The position numbers and the translations under genes are program-made. A DNA stretch of 64,000 bases from 40CM-2-70-7 sp035631315 (GTDB lineage: Bacteria > Gemmatimonadota > Gemmatimonadetes > Gemmatimonadales > GWC2-71-9): NCBI GenBank assembly GCA_035631315.1, contig DASQIZ010000095.1, forward strand, positions 1 to 64,000, read 5' to 3'. The notes below the pieces were generated by a model. That model did no database searches and had not been told where the DNA came from. It saw only the letters and a list, made by a program, of their open reading frames with translations. Below are positions 25,111 through 37,100 of this stretch, one piece after another. Numbering within the stretch: the stretch's first letter is position 1; each line of letters begins with the position of its first letter.

Positions 25111-25803
25111 CTAGAAGGTAAGACTCACTCCCAGATGATACAACACGAGGTTGGCCGCTGACCGGATAGGTGTCACGGTGAACGTGCCGTCGCCGTTGGA
25201 CTGGATGCTCGAATCGGTTAAGTACGTCGCCCGGCCATTGTCCTGAAACCGCGCGCCCAGATCGAGCGCGACCCGGCCGCGGCGACCCAGGTACATGAGC
25301 ACGCCCCCACCGGCTTCCCAGGAGCCCGAGAAATCGTCGAGCAGCGTGTTGTCATAAGACCCGTAACAGCCGCAGCCGTAGTGATCGTTCACGTCGGTCG
25401 CGAAGTACGAGAACCCCGCGGTGGCGAATCCGTAAAGACGAGCGTTGCCCGTGCCCAACGTGATCTGCGGACCCGCGCGGAGCGTGCCGATATACGACGT
25501 CGTCTCGAGAGCGCAGCCGTTGTAACAATTCCCGCCATGGAAGAGCATCGAGCCCTCGAGCCGCACGCCGAGACCGCTCCGGGAGACCGGCACGGTGAGA
25601 AAGCCGCCGAAGCCGCCGACACTCTGGACGAACTGGTGGAATTCACCGGTCGGGACGCCGAAGTACAGATCGAGCCCTGCCTGCGGCCCGACAGACGGCT
25701 CGACTTCACGCAGGCCGCGGTACTGGGCCTGGCTCACGGACGCAAAGCCGCTCACGAGCAGGATGGTCCAGATCGCCGAACCAAAACGGGGTGCGCGGAA
25801 CAT
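25111..25803 (-). CDS. Outer-membrane beta-barrel protein (OmpA/OmpW-like size)
   Basis: About 230 residues from the ATG at 25803, preceded by GAGGT; the signal peptide is FGSAIWTILLVSGFASVSQAQ. The mature part has alternating beta strands, a YHLGVSLTF C-terminus ending in Phe, and two cysteine-containing loops (GNCYNGCAL and YGCGCYGSYD), which are unusual in a barrel and could form disulfides or bind metal. The opening strand reads AGLDLYFGVPTGEFHQFV. No specific family is certain. It is divergent from csaA, and a composite repeat with a terminator lies downstream. Confidence 0.75.
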   Translation of the reverse strand: MFRAPRFGSAIWTILLVSGFASVSQAQYRGLREVEPSVGPQAGLDLYFGVPTGEFHQFVQSVGGFGGFLTVPVSRSGLGVRLEGSMLFHGGNCYNGCALETTSYIGTLRAGPQITLGTGNARLYGFATAGFSYFATDVNDHYGCGCYGSYDNTLLDDFSGSWEAGGGVLMYLGRRGRVALDLGARFQDNGRATYLTDSSIQSNGDGTFTVTPIRSAANLVLYHLGVSLTF

Positions 25804-25945
25804 CGATACCTCGAGGCTCAGGGACACCCTGTCAAAGGCAAGGGGTGTGCCAACCGCGAACCCCAGTGATTCCGGCTCCGGTCGGGCCTACGTGACCTCA
25901 CGCGAGGACATAACTTCCACATTCAACTACGCCCGAGGGGCCGCG

Positions 25946-26281
25946 GTGGATCAGATCACGTGGGGAGACTTCGAGAAGGTGGAGATCCGGGTGGGACGTG
26001 TTATCGAAGCCGAAGACTTCCCCCAGGCACGGAAGCCCGCTTACCGGCTCAAGATCGATTTTGGAGAGCTCGGGGTGAAGCGATCGAGTGCCCAGATCAC
26101 GAAGTACTACAAACGGGAAGAACTGGTGGGCCGTCAGGTACTGGCAGTCGTGAACTTCCCGCCGCGCCAGATCGCGAATTTCTTCTCGGAAGTATTGACG
26201 CTCGGGGTGGTGCAAGGCGAGGGGGACATCGTGTTGATCGGGCCCGATCGTGAGGTCCCCCTCGGCCGGCGAATTGCCTAA
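25946..26281 (+). CDS. csaA: CsaA-like tRNA-binding domain chaperone
   Basis: A 111-residue protein that is a single tRNA-binding (EMAP/OB-fold) domain, as in CsaA: ITWGDFEKVEIRVGRVIEAEDFPQARKPAYRLKIDFG is the family opening, followed by SSAQITKYY, VVNFPPRQIANFFSEVL and a C-terminal LIGPDREVPLGRRIA. CsaA is described as a protein-export chaperone in Bacillus, with a dimeric tRNA-binding fold. I choose the GTG at 25946 because CCGAGGGG lies eight bases upstream and the protein then has the usual length. Its stop overlaps the stop of the convergent RDD gene. Confidence 0.9.
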   Translation: MDQITWGDFEKVEIRVGRVIEAEDFPQARKPAYRLKIDFGELGVKRSSAQITKYYKREELVGRQVLAVVNFPPRQIANFFSEVLTLGVVQGEGDIVLIGPDREVPLGRRIA

Positions 26282-26820
26282 CTGCCCTGCAGCTGCTTTC
26301 TCGGATACACGGCGGTCTTCGCGATCATGTCGTGGAATCCTTGCTTACCCGCCGCGAATATGAAGAAGAATCCGATGAAGACGGCCAGGCCGGCCAGCGA
26401 CCCCACCATCTTGAAGACGGCGATGCCAGTGACCGCCGCCAGCACCGTGAGGATGGCGTTGCAGTTCTTGATCGCCCAACGCAGGAGCAACTTGTCGGTC
26501 GAAGCCGGCGTGCCGTCCTGATTCCCGATCTGGATCCCCAGGATCAACTTGCCAAGCGTCCAGCCCGTGAAGCCCTCCACCACGCTGTAGGCGATCGCGA
26601 TCGCGAGGAAACCGAGCAATGCGCCAGTCATGAGCCCGGCGATCATGGTCGACGCCTCGTTGCTGGTCATCGGGGCGGACCCAGCCGTCGCCGGCGCTCC
26701 CGCGGACGCGCCCAGCACTGCCCCGATCGCCCCTCCAAAGACGCCCGCGAGGATGCCACACAGAATTCCATCGATGAGCGCAGCCAGAAACCGTTTGCCG
26801 AAGCCGATCCGGTTCTCCAC
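26278..26820 (-). CDS. RDD family membrane protein
   Basis: A 180-residue protein with the RDD layout: the N-terminal RFLAALIDGILCG stretch (the Arg and Asp that name the family) in the first helix, a small Gly/Ala-rich loop, a second helix, then TGWTLGKLILGIQIGNQDG, and a final pair of helices ending near KQGFHDMIAKTAVY. Some RDD proteins take part in ion or amino-acid transport, but most are unassigned. It lies downstream of ispG on the minus strand with a gap of 60 bases and shares four bases of stop with csaA on the other strand. Confidence 0.85.
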   Translation of the reverse strand: MENRIGFGKRFLAALIDGILCGILAGVFGGAIGAVLGASAGAPATAGSAPMTSNEASTMIAGLMTGALLGFLAIAIAYSVVEGFTGWTLGKLILGIQIGNQDGTPASTDKLLLRWAIKNCNAILTVLAAVTGIAVFKMVGSLAGLAVFIGFFFIFAAGKQGFHDMIAKTAVYPRKQLQGS

Positions 26821-26880
26821 GGAGACTCCCGGGTTGGAGGACAGCCCTAATGTGGGGTGAAGCGGGAAAACGGGCGAGTG

Positions 26881-28101
26881 TTAATGCGTCAGCAGCGCGT
26901 CCGGTGCGCCATACCGGGCGTCGACGTAGTCGTCGAGGATCTTCAGGAAGTCCGCGACGATCGTATCACCCTTCAGCGTGACCTTCAGCGCCCCGTCCAC
27001 ATAGACCGGCGCCTTGGGCTCCTCGAAGGTGCCGGGGAGCGAAATGCCGATGTGGGCGTGCTTGGACTCGCCCGGACCATTCACCACGCACCCCATCACG
27101 GCCACCCGGAGGTCTTCGGACCCCGGATACCGTGCCACCCACTTCGGCCGCTGCACCTTCAGGTACGTCTGGATCTGCTCCGCCATTTCCTGGAAGAACG
27201 TCGACGTCGTGCGGCCGCACCCCGGACATGCCGTGACTTGCGGCGTGAACGCCCGGATCCCCAACGACTGCAGGACTTGCTGCGCGACCTGGACCTCCTC
27301 GGTGCGGTCGCCGCCGGGTCGGGGGGTGAGGGAAACCCGGATGGTGTCGCCGATTCCTTCGGACAGCAGGATCGAGAGGCCCGCGGTGCTCGCGATGACG
27401 CCCTTGGTCCCCATCCCCGCCTCGGTCAGACCCACGTGGAGCGGATAGTCGCACTTGGCGGCGAGCCGCCGGTACACCGCGACGAGGTCCCCTACCCCGC
27501 TTACCTTCGCCGACACGATGATCCGGTCATGCGGCAACCCGCACGCCTCGGCCAGCTGGGCGGAGCGAATCGCGCTCTCGACCATCGCGGCCATCGTGAC
27601 ATCCTTCGCATCCTCAGGCTCCGGCGACTTGGCGTTCGCATCCATCATCTCGGTCAGGAGCTGCTGATCGAGACTGCCCCAGTTCACGCCGATGCGGACC
27701 GGTTTGCCGTTGGCGATGGCGACGTCGATGATGTCGCGGAAGTGGTCATCCCGGCGCTTGGCGCCGACGTTGCCGGGATTGATGCGGTACTTGGCAAGGG
27801 CGGCGGCACACTTCGGATACTTGGTCAACAGCAGGTGACCATTGTAGTGGAAGTCCCCGATGACCGGGACGTCCACCTGCGCCACGATCTCGGGCACCGC
27901 CTGTGCCGCGGCGTCATTGTTGACCGTGACGCGCACCAGCTCCGAGCCCGCCTGGTGGAGCGCACGGACCTGCGCCACCGTCGCGGTCACATCCGCGGTG
28001 TCGGTGTTGGTCATCGACTGCACGACGATCGGGTGGGAAGACCCCACCCGGACGCCGCCGACCACAGTGATGACCGTTTTCCGTCTGACCACGTCACTCA
28101 T
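26881..28101 (-). CDS. ispG: 4-hydroxy-3-methylbut-2-enyl diphosphate synthase IspG
   Basis: A 406-residue enzyme of the MEP isoprenoid pathway, converting 2-C-methyl-D-erythritol 2,4-cyclodiphosphate to HMBPP with a [4Fe-4S] cluster. The cluster cysteines are visible as C292 and C295 in CPGCGRT and C338 in GCVVNGPGE; the N-terminal TIM-barrel begins VGGVRVGSSHPIVVQSMTNT. The length is that of the compact bacterial form, without the plant-type insert. It lies 22 bases from the stop of the giant repeat lipoprotein and upstream of the RDD gene, all on the minus strand. Confidence 0.95.
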   Translation of the reverse strand: MSDVVRRKTVITVVGGVRVGSSHPIVVQSMTNTDTADVTATVAQVRALHQAGSELVRVTVNNDAAAQAVPEIVAQVDVPVIGDFHYNGHLLLTKYPKCAAALAKYRINPGNVGAKRRDDHFRDIIDVAIANGKPVRIGVNWGSLDQQLLTEMMDANAKSPEPEDAKDVTMAAMVESAIRSAQLAEACGLPHDRIIVSAKVSGVGDLVAVYRRLAAKCDYPLHVGLTEAGMGTKGVIASTAGLSILLSEGIGDTIRVSLTPRPGGDRTEEVQVAQQVLQSLGIRAFTPQVTACPGCGRTTSTFFQEMAEQIQTYLKVQRPKWVARYPGSEDLRVAVMGCVVNGPGESKHAHIGISLPGTFEEPKAPVYVDGALKVTLKGDTIVADFLKILDDYVDARYGAPDALLTH

Positions 28102-28123
28102 GCCGGAAATCTAACGCGGGGCG

Positions 28124-31100
28124 CTACTGGAGCGGCTTCTTGTTGTCGACCGCGTTGGCCGGCGCGTGCTGCCCCGGACGAGCCGGCGGGGTGGCCGGCT
28201 TGCGGCCGGTCACGGGCCTGGTGGCCGGCCTCGCGGTAGGCTTGGCGGCCGGGCCGGCCATGGGAGCGAGCCGGATCGTCCTCGGCGCGCTCAGGCCAAA
28301 CGGTGGGGCTCCGAGGACCGCGCCTACGGGCTTGCCATAGAACTGTAGTACCGTCAGCGCGCTGAAGTGCGGGGCGTAGACCGTTCCCGTTCGGGGATCG
28401 GGCTGAGCGTCCTGAGGGTTGTCGGACGAGCCGCCCACGATCACTTGGTGGAAGAGCTCTGTCTTGCCGTCGATCTCGACGATGCTCTGATTGTTCGAGC
28501 TGGCATAATAGATCCGGTTGTGGAGCGGATCCACCCCGATCCCCAACGGGCTGTTCGCGGGAATGAGGTTGACCAGCGCCGCCGTGGTCGGGTTGATGAC
28601 CCCGATCTGCTGGCCGGGCACATCGGTGACGTAGAGCGTATCGGTGATCGGATTCACCGCGATGTCGCTCAACGTGAACCCTGCCTGAACCATGATGGTG
28701 CCCACCTCAGAGCTCGTGCCGGTGCTCACCACCTTCACGTAGCCGGAGTCCATGGCCACATAGAGCTGCTGGTCCACCGGGTTGTACACCATGCCCTGCG
28801 GGAATCGGAGTGAGTCCGTATTCAGCTTCACAATGCCGCTGGTGATCACGCTGTCTCCGGCGACGTCGATCGGCATGATGGCTACTTCGGTCGTGCAGAG
28901 GCCCGGGGTACCTGGACAATAGCGGGTAGCCACGTAGACACGGCCGAGCGGGTCCGCCGCCGTGATTCCGTACGGCGCAGCGGCATTGGGCAGGGAAATC
29001 GTGGTGGACACCAGATCGGTCGTCGGGTCGATCACCGACACCGTGCCGCTGGTGTTGTTCGAGACGTAAACCTTGTCGAGCGCGCCCACGTGGCTGACGG
29101 TCAGCCACATCGGGTTGAATCCCACCGTAATTCCGGCCACGATGCCGTTGGTGGTGTTGTCATTCACGTACACCAGCTGGTTGCCCTGGCTGGTGAAGAA
29201 CGTCTTGTTGGTGGCGGTGTCCACGGCGGCTCGCGACGAGAAGCCGGTGCTGATCCCCGAGCCGACGACGTTGTAGACCAGCGGGTTGAAGATGGTCCCT
29301 TGCCCGATCACGGTGTCACTAGCAGAACGCAGCACGAATGGATTCACCACCCCCAACCACTTGAATCGCCCAGATGTGTACAGCCCGCTGTCGAACCGGA
29401 CCTGCAGGGAGTCGCCGGCGGAATCCAGCTTGACGAGTCCTGAATAGGCAGCAGGGATCTGCCACTGAATCGCCGGCAACGTGGCGAGCAGCGTGCCACC
29501 CGAATCAGCCACCAAGGCGCGGAGTGTTACCGTGTCGCCGATACCCGTTGACACGGTATCCGGCCCGATCTGCCCCGCTACTTGCTGCGCGATGACGGTC
29601 GCCGTAGCCGCGTTCGGGTTTAGCGTGGGCCCGGTAAGCTGCGTGATCGTTAGCGTGCCCGCCCCTGCCACCGTCGCAGTAACGTGAGCCGTCATGACGG
29701 ATGGGCCACCTGAGCTGTCCAAGCTGAACCCGGTCCCGCCGGCAGCCCAGCTGAACGCGATCTGGCCGTTCGGGGGCAAGGCTCCGCCCGCCGAGTCGAA
29801 GAGCTGTGCCGTGATGGGACGCGAGCAGAACGCATTCGTCGGGCTCGCGACCGGGCAGATGGAATTGAAGACCGCCGTGTCCGGAACGATCCGTACACCC
29901 AGCGGAATGAACGAGCTCGACACGATCACCGAGTCGACCACCGTGGGGAATCCCGGCGGCGTGTAGACCCCGTGGAGCTGGAAGGGCGTCTGGGAGGTTG
30001 CCGTGTCCACGAAGTAGATCGTGTCCCCGGCGAGCTTGGTGACAATCGAGTAGTGGTGATCGAGCCCCGTTCCGGGGAGAGTATCCCAGTAGAGCTGGTT
30101 GGCCAACACCGGATTCCCGAAGGCGTCCTTCGCATTGGTGAGGACCGCGCCGACGTGGCCGGACGCCGTGAACCGGGCCGAGTCCAGGGTGCTCGACACG
30201 ACGCCCTGGGTGAGGCCCGGCAGGTACTGCCAGTGTTCCGAGGCCAGCGGCCCCGGGAAGACGTTCACGAAGAAGCTGGCCGTATGACTCCCGACCTGCG
30301 CCAGCGCGGTGTCCAGCTTGGCAACCGGGGTCGGGGTCCAGAATGCCCCTACACGTCCACCGATATCCGTCGGCGAGCTTCCCAGGATCGAGCCCGAGCC
30401 CGGAGCGACAGCCCAGCCGACCGTCTGACCCCCGACACCGCGACCATTGGCGTCGATCGCGCGCACCCGGACCGAGTCCGGCAGCGCCATGCCCGCCGAG
30501 ATGTTGCAGCAGAAGACATTCGAGTCTGCCACCGGAATCGCAGCGACCTGGGGACCCACGGGGAAGTAGGGCGCCGTCGCGAACGGCGCGTAGGCGATCC
30601 CGTTTGCGAGCGTGTCGATGAGTGTGCGACCCAACGAATCGGGGAGGCTGTTGGCGACCCGGCCCGGGCCCGCCACGTCCCCCCACCAATTGTTCCGGGC
30701 GAAGATGGTGTCCGCACTCCCATCGCTGGCGGCGATGACCGACGCGCCCGCCGGTGCGCGATACGCGTAAATGTCCGACGAGTCGATCGTCAGCGTCTTC
30801 CCAAGCGACGCGAGGAACACCGTCGGGAAATTGTTTCGGTAGAACTGAGAGTGGCTGACCACCACAACGCCCGGAGAGCTGGGCGCCTGGACCTGAATCG
30901 CGTAGAAGGCCGAGTTTCGGACCGTAATGCTGTCGAACACAAGGTTCGCGGTCGGGGTCCCGATGACGCGAATGGCGCCGATGTTCTGACCGGCACAGTC
31001 GATGAGCGGGCAGCGCAAGAAGTACCCCGCCCCGTCGACCGTGACGTTTCGAAGACTGGTGTCGCCGGGCGTGCCGATATAGGTGATCCCATGCCAGTAC

Positions 31101-34100
31101 CCACCGCCGCCCGGCGTGGCCGCGAAGAGAATCGGGGCCGTATCGGGCGCGATGGCGGTGAGTGTCCCCGCCCCGCTGATCGTGTCCCCCACGAAGATCG
31201 CGGTCGCTGAGTCGAAGGCGACGGTGTCGCCCTTGGCAAACGTGAGCGTGCCACCCGCGACGGCGAGCGATCCGGTCGTCCGCCAGGCGACGCCAGGAAT
31301 TCGGGGAACCGTGAAGGTCCCACCTGACACGGTTCCGCCCGTCAGAAGCACCGTGTCACGGACGTTCCCGGTCCAGGCGTTCGGCGCCGGGTAGAGGGCG
31401 GGCACGGCACCGAGGCCCATGACGGCGGGATAGGCTCCGCTCGACGAGAACCGACTGTTCGCTACTGAGTCGGCAGGCGACAGGAAGACAGCCGGCGGCA
31501 GGAAGATCCCTAACCCGGCGAGCGAGCTGCTCAGCGCGGTATCAGCCACCACCCGGACACCCGGTGTCGAATACGCGATACCGTACCCGGCGGTGTTGAG
31601 CACCACGGCGTCGTAGATGTGGACCCCGCCGCCAGACCCCGAGACCGCGATGCCTGCCGAGTTGGTGGGTGAAGTGGTACTGCCATTGTTGTTCAAACCG
31701 GCGCTCTGGATCACGAGCCCGTTCGCCGTCGGATTCCGGACCCAAATGCCCGCGCGCCGCGTGGTATACCCCGCGATCGAGTCGCCCGCGTACTGGATGT
31801 TGAGGCCCACCACGGTGTCGGGCGCGGACAGCCGGCCGAACTCGAGGCCCACCCAGTTGCCCGTCACCGGGGTGGTGGAGGTAAACACCGCCCCATTCGC
31901 CCGTCCGGTCGACAGCGTCTTGAGCAGGCCCTGCCGCGCGCCCGCCGAGTCGCCGATCACGAGCCCGGCCTGCGTCAGGAAGGCCACCACGACGTTGGAA
32001 TCGAGCGTCATAGTCTGTCCGGTCGCGGACCCGATGGAGATCTGGCCGGTAACGGCGTAGCTCGCTGCCGGCTTCAACCGGAAGAGGGTGAAAGCCGCCA
32101 CAGTCGAGTCCGGGTTCCCGCCGCCCACGACGACAAAGTCGGCCAAGTTCCCCGCGATCGAATCCTGGGGACCGAAGTGCGGCAAGGCGAACGCCGGGAT
32201 TTGCATGGCGTCGCTCGAGCCCCCGATGAACTTGTTGCCCGCCGCGTTCGCGAGGAACGGACCGTTTGGCCCCGGATTGCCTATCACGAGCCCGAGCTGG
32301 CCAGCGTGACGAATGGCGGTGCTGTCGAGCGTAAGCGTACCGGCGTTGATGGCCTGGATGCCAACTCCAGCGACGGTGTCCACTTCGCTGCGGCGGACCG
32401 TGAGCGTGCCGCCCCAATGATTGATGCCGGCTCCCTGACAGTCGCGCACGTGCAGGCTGTCCACGGTGAGCGCGGCCCCGGTGTTGTTCACGTGCAGGAG
32501 ACAGGCTTCCGCGGGCGAAATGAGCCGCGTGCCGCCGCCGCCCTCCATGAGGACGTGCGTCCAGCTCGTCGGCGCGAGCAGGCGCTGGACTTCCACGCCC
32601 GTCCAGAATCCCGGGCGCACGCCGTTCGAGTCCGTCGTCAGGGTGATGGGCTGGAGGGCCGTACCTGCGAGGGACAGACCGCCCGCCTGTGCCGCCGCCG
32701 TATCCCCGACCTGGAGACCGGAGGCTGTGTCGAACTTCACGACCGCGCCCGGCTGAATGGTCAGCGTCGCGCCGTTCGCGATCTTGAGATACCCGTGAAC
32801 GATGTGTGGGCTCGCGATGGTCGTCCACGTCGAATCCGCGAGGATGTTCGCCGTGTGGACTGTCGTGTTCACGCGGAGGGTCGGCAGGGCCGACGTCACC
32901 GGCGTCCCGCCGATGGTCGCACCGACCGTTACCGCGGTGCCAGCATTCACGCCGGTGAAAATGGACCGATACTTCCCGTTCCCCAGGTCGGTGGCTCCAC
33001 CGATGACGCCGGTGCTCGTCCCGCCCGAGATCCCGAACACCACCGTGAGTCCGCCCTTGGGCAGGAGGTTGCCCGCGGCGTCCTTGGTGGTGAGGAGGAG
33101 CGTGTCGACGCCGCCGGCCGCAATCACGCTGTCGGCGACGCTGATCAGGGACTTCGCAGCCGAGACCGGGCCAGCGTAGACGAACACCGTCGGCAACGCG
33201 CTCGACACCGGCGTGCCGTTCAGCGTCGCCTTGACCGTATCCGGGGTTCCGGCGAGGACGCCCTTCATGCTCGCCGCGTACGTCCCGTTCGCGTTGTCCA
33301 CCGTCGTGCCGATGCTGTCGGTGCTCGTGCCCCCCGCCACGCTGAAGACCACGGTCGCGCCACCCGTGGTCAGCGAGTTCCCTGCGGCGTCCTTGGCCTG
33401 GAGCTGCAAGGTAAACGTCGCGCCGGATTGCAGGCTGTCGACAGGCACGCTGACGATCGAGGTCACCGGCGACGGGGCCCCCGCCGTGACACCCAGCGTC
33501 GGAAGCACGGACGTCACCGGGGTGCCGCCGATCGTGGCGTGGATGGTGTCCGCGGTCCCGGAGAGCACGGCCGTGAACAGCGCGGTATAGAGACCGTTGC
33601 CATGATCGGTCGTCGCGGACACGGTACCGGTGCTGGTGCCGCCGCTCGCCGTGAACACCACGGTCAGACCGCCCGCCGTCAGCGGATTCCCGTTGGCGTC
33701 CTTCGCCTGAAGCTTGAGTGAGTCGACCAGCCCGGAGGCGATCGACGCCGCGGAGACCGACACTGCCGACGTCGCGACCGACACGGCGCCCGGCACCACC
33801 GTCACCGTCGGCAACGCGCTCGTGATCGGCGTTCCGCCGATGGTGGCGCCGACGCTCGTCGCGGTTCCGGCCGCGAGTCCGGTGAAGGTCGCCGAGTACG
33901 TGCCGTTCCCGTTATCGGTCACGGCATTGAACGAGCCGGTGCTGGTGCCGCCCGAATGCGTAAACGCGACCGTCAGTCCGCCAGTCGTCAGGTTGTTCCC
34001 GTTCGCGTCCTTCGCCTGCAGCAGGACGCTGATCCCCTTCCCGGACGTGTCGGTCGCGGACCCCAGCGTCACGAACGACGTCGCGGCCGAGACAGTGCCT

Positions 34101-37100
34101 GGATTGACCAGGATGCTCGTGGTCGATGTAACCGCACTGCCGCCGATCGTGGCGCCGATCGTTACAGGCGTGCCCGCGGTGACGCCGACAAAGCTCGCGG
34201 TGTACGTGCCGTTCCCGTTATCGGCCACCGTACCGATGTTGCCGGTGCTCGTTCCACCCGACTGGTTGAACGCCACCGTCAATCCGCCGGCCGTCAGGTT
34301 GTTGCCGTTCGCGTCCTTGGCCTGGAGCTTCAGGGTCGCCGTGGCACCCGAGGCCAGCGTCGAGAGCGACGTGGTGACGAGCGACTGGGTGAGCGACGCG
34401 GCACCAGGCGTCACCGTCACCGTCGGGAGGGTGGACGAGACCGGCGAGCCGCCGATCGTCGCGCCCACCGTGGTGGCGGTTCCCGAGACCAACCCGGTGA
34501 ACGTCGCGGTATAGGTGCCGTTCCCGTGATCGGTGGTCCCGGAGATCGTCCCGGTGCTGGTCCCGCCCGTGGCCGTGAAGACGACGGTCAGACCGCCCGT
34601 GGTCAGGTTGTTCCCCACCGAGTCCTTCGCCTGCAGGGTCAGCGAATCCACCGCGCCGGAGGTGACCGATCCTGCCTTCACGCTCACGATCGATTGCGCG
34701 GTCACCGCGTTGCCCGGCACCACCGTGAGGGGTACGGTCGCGGTGATCGCCGACCCGCCGATGCTCGCGTGCGCGGTGGTCGCCGTGCCGGCGACCGAGC
34801 CGGTGAACGTCGCGGTGTACGAGCCGTTGCCGTGGTCCGTGGTGGACGACACCACACCGGTGCTGGTCCCGCCCGCCACCGAGAAGACCACCGCAAGTCC
34901 GCCAGTCGTCAGGCTGTTCCCCGCGGCGTCCTTGGCCTGGAGCGTCAGGGTCGCGAGCGACCCCGACGCGATCGTCCCGCTCGTCGTGTTCAGCGTCGAC
35001 GTCGCGAGCGATGCGGCCCCCGCCGCCACCGTGATCCCCGGCAGCGTCGACGTCACGGGCGAGCCGCCGATCGTGGCGCCGATCGTCACCTTGGTGCCGG
35101 CCAGCACGCTCGTGAAGACCGCGGCGTAGGTGCCGTTTCCGTGGTCCGTGGTGGCCGAGATGTTGCCGGTCGACGTGCCGCCGGATGCGGAGAACACGAC
35201 CACCAGGCCGCCGGACGTCAGGTTGTTTCCGTTGGCGTCCTTCGCCTGCAGGTGCAGGACCGACGAGTCGCCCGAGGCCAGTCCGGAGCTGTCCGCCGTC
35301 ACGATCGACGACGCGAGGGACGCGACGCCCGGGAGCACCTGGACCGTTGCCGAGGACGTCACCGCCGTGGCGCCGATCTTGGCGTTGATGGTCGTGGCCG
35401 TGCCGGCGACCACTGCCGTGAAGGTCGCCGTGTAGGTTCCGTTGCCGTTGTCCGTGACCGCGCCGATAGCGCCGGTGCTCGTGCCGCCCGCGGCCGTGAA
35501 CGTGACCGTCAATCCACCAGTCGTGAGCGAGTTCCCCGCGGCATCCTTCGCCGTGAGGCGCAGAGCGCCGGCGTGACCAGACGCAAGAGACGCGGAATCG
35601 ACAGTGACCACCGACGTCGCGGTCGAGGCGACACCGGCGAGCACCTGAATGACGGGCAGCGTCGTCGTGACGCTCGTGCCGCCGACCGTTGCCGTCACCG
35701 TCGTGGCCGTACCGGCGAGGACACCGGTGAAGGGCGCGACGTATACCCCCGCACCCGCATACGTCACCGCACCGATGTTTCCCGTGCTCGTGCCGCCACT
35801 CGTGCCAAACGTCACCGTCGCCGAATTCGTCGTGATCAGATTCCCGGCGGCGTCCACCGCCTGGAGGCGAATCGTGTCGACGATGCCCGACGCGACCGTC
35901 CCCGTCGCGACCGTCACCGTCGACCTGGCGGCCGAGGGCGCGCCGGGGACGACGGTGATGAGAGGCAACGTGTTCGTGACCGGATTGCCACTGATGCTCA
36001 CATGGATCGTGGTCGCCGTACCAGCGAGGAGTCCGGTGAACGGCACGGTGTACGTGCCGGTGCCGCTGTCGACCACGGTGCCGAAGTTGCCCGTGCTCGC
36101 CCCACCCGACGTACTGAAGACGACCGTCAGACCGCCGCTCCCCAGACTGTTCCCCGCCCCGTCCCTGGCCAGCACGCGAACCTGGGTGACGTGTCCGCTC
36201 GCGAGACTCGTGCTGTCGACGGAGACCGTCGTGACCGCGAGCGAGAGCGCGCCCGGCTTCACGGTCAGCGCCGGAATCGTCGATGTCACGGGCAAGCCAC
36301 CGATCGTCGCATGCAACGCGGTCGCCGTTCCGGCCACGATGCCGGTGAAGGTCGCGGTGTACGTCCCGTTGCCGTGATCCGTCACGCTGGAGAGCGAACC
36401 GGTGCTGGTACCTCCCGTTACGGAGAACGCGACCGTCGCGTCGCCCGTTGTGAGGTTGTTGGCGAACGAGTCCTTCGCCTGGAGCGTCAGTGTGATCAGC
36501 GTGCCCGAGGCCAGCGTGTCACTCGGTGAGACGGTCACGAGCGATTGGGCGAGGTTCACGGGACCAGGCACGGCGGTCGCCGTGAAGGTGTGACTCAGCG
36601 ATCCCACCGTCGCGGACATCGTGTTCGCGCCGGTGACCGTCCCCAGCTTCCAGCTGCCGACGGCGGCGACACCGGATGCGTTCGTCGTGGCGCTCCCACC
36701 GATGACGCTGCCTCCCCCCGACACGACCGCGAACGTGACGCCGACGTTGGGAACGGGATTCGCGAACGTGTCCTTCACCACCACCGAGGGTGTGATGGTC
36801 AACGTCGCGCCCGCATTCGCGGACTGACCGTCGCCGGCATTCACGAGCACCTGCGTCGGGAGTCCGGCCTTCGCCGTCGCGGAGAACGAGACGGGCGTCA
36901 GGCCTGCCACCGCCGCCTGGTAGCTCACCGCACCGGCGAGGGTCCCGAAGGTGGGGGTGACGGAGGCGTACCCGCCGGTGTCGGTCACCACCGGCGACGA
37001 AGCGATGGATCCGCCACCCGTCAAAATCGAGAACTGGACCGGAATGCCCTTCACGCCAAGACCATCCGCGGCCGTGACGCGCACCTGGAGCGGACCCGGA

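Noticed and set aside
33956..36529. Long plus-strand open frame opposite the giant lipoprotein
   Set aside because: It mirrors the 12 coding repeats on the minus strand; its Arg/Gly/Ala repeats come from the reverse complement of the filamin-like units.
32880..36560. Regular repeats that might be a CRISPR array
   Set aside because: The unit is about 308 bases, in frame and coding for filamin-like domains; no 23-50 base repeat with unique spacers is present anywhere in the window.
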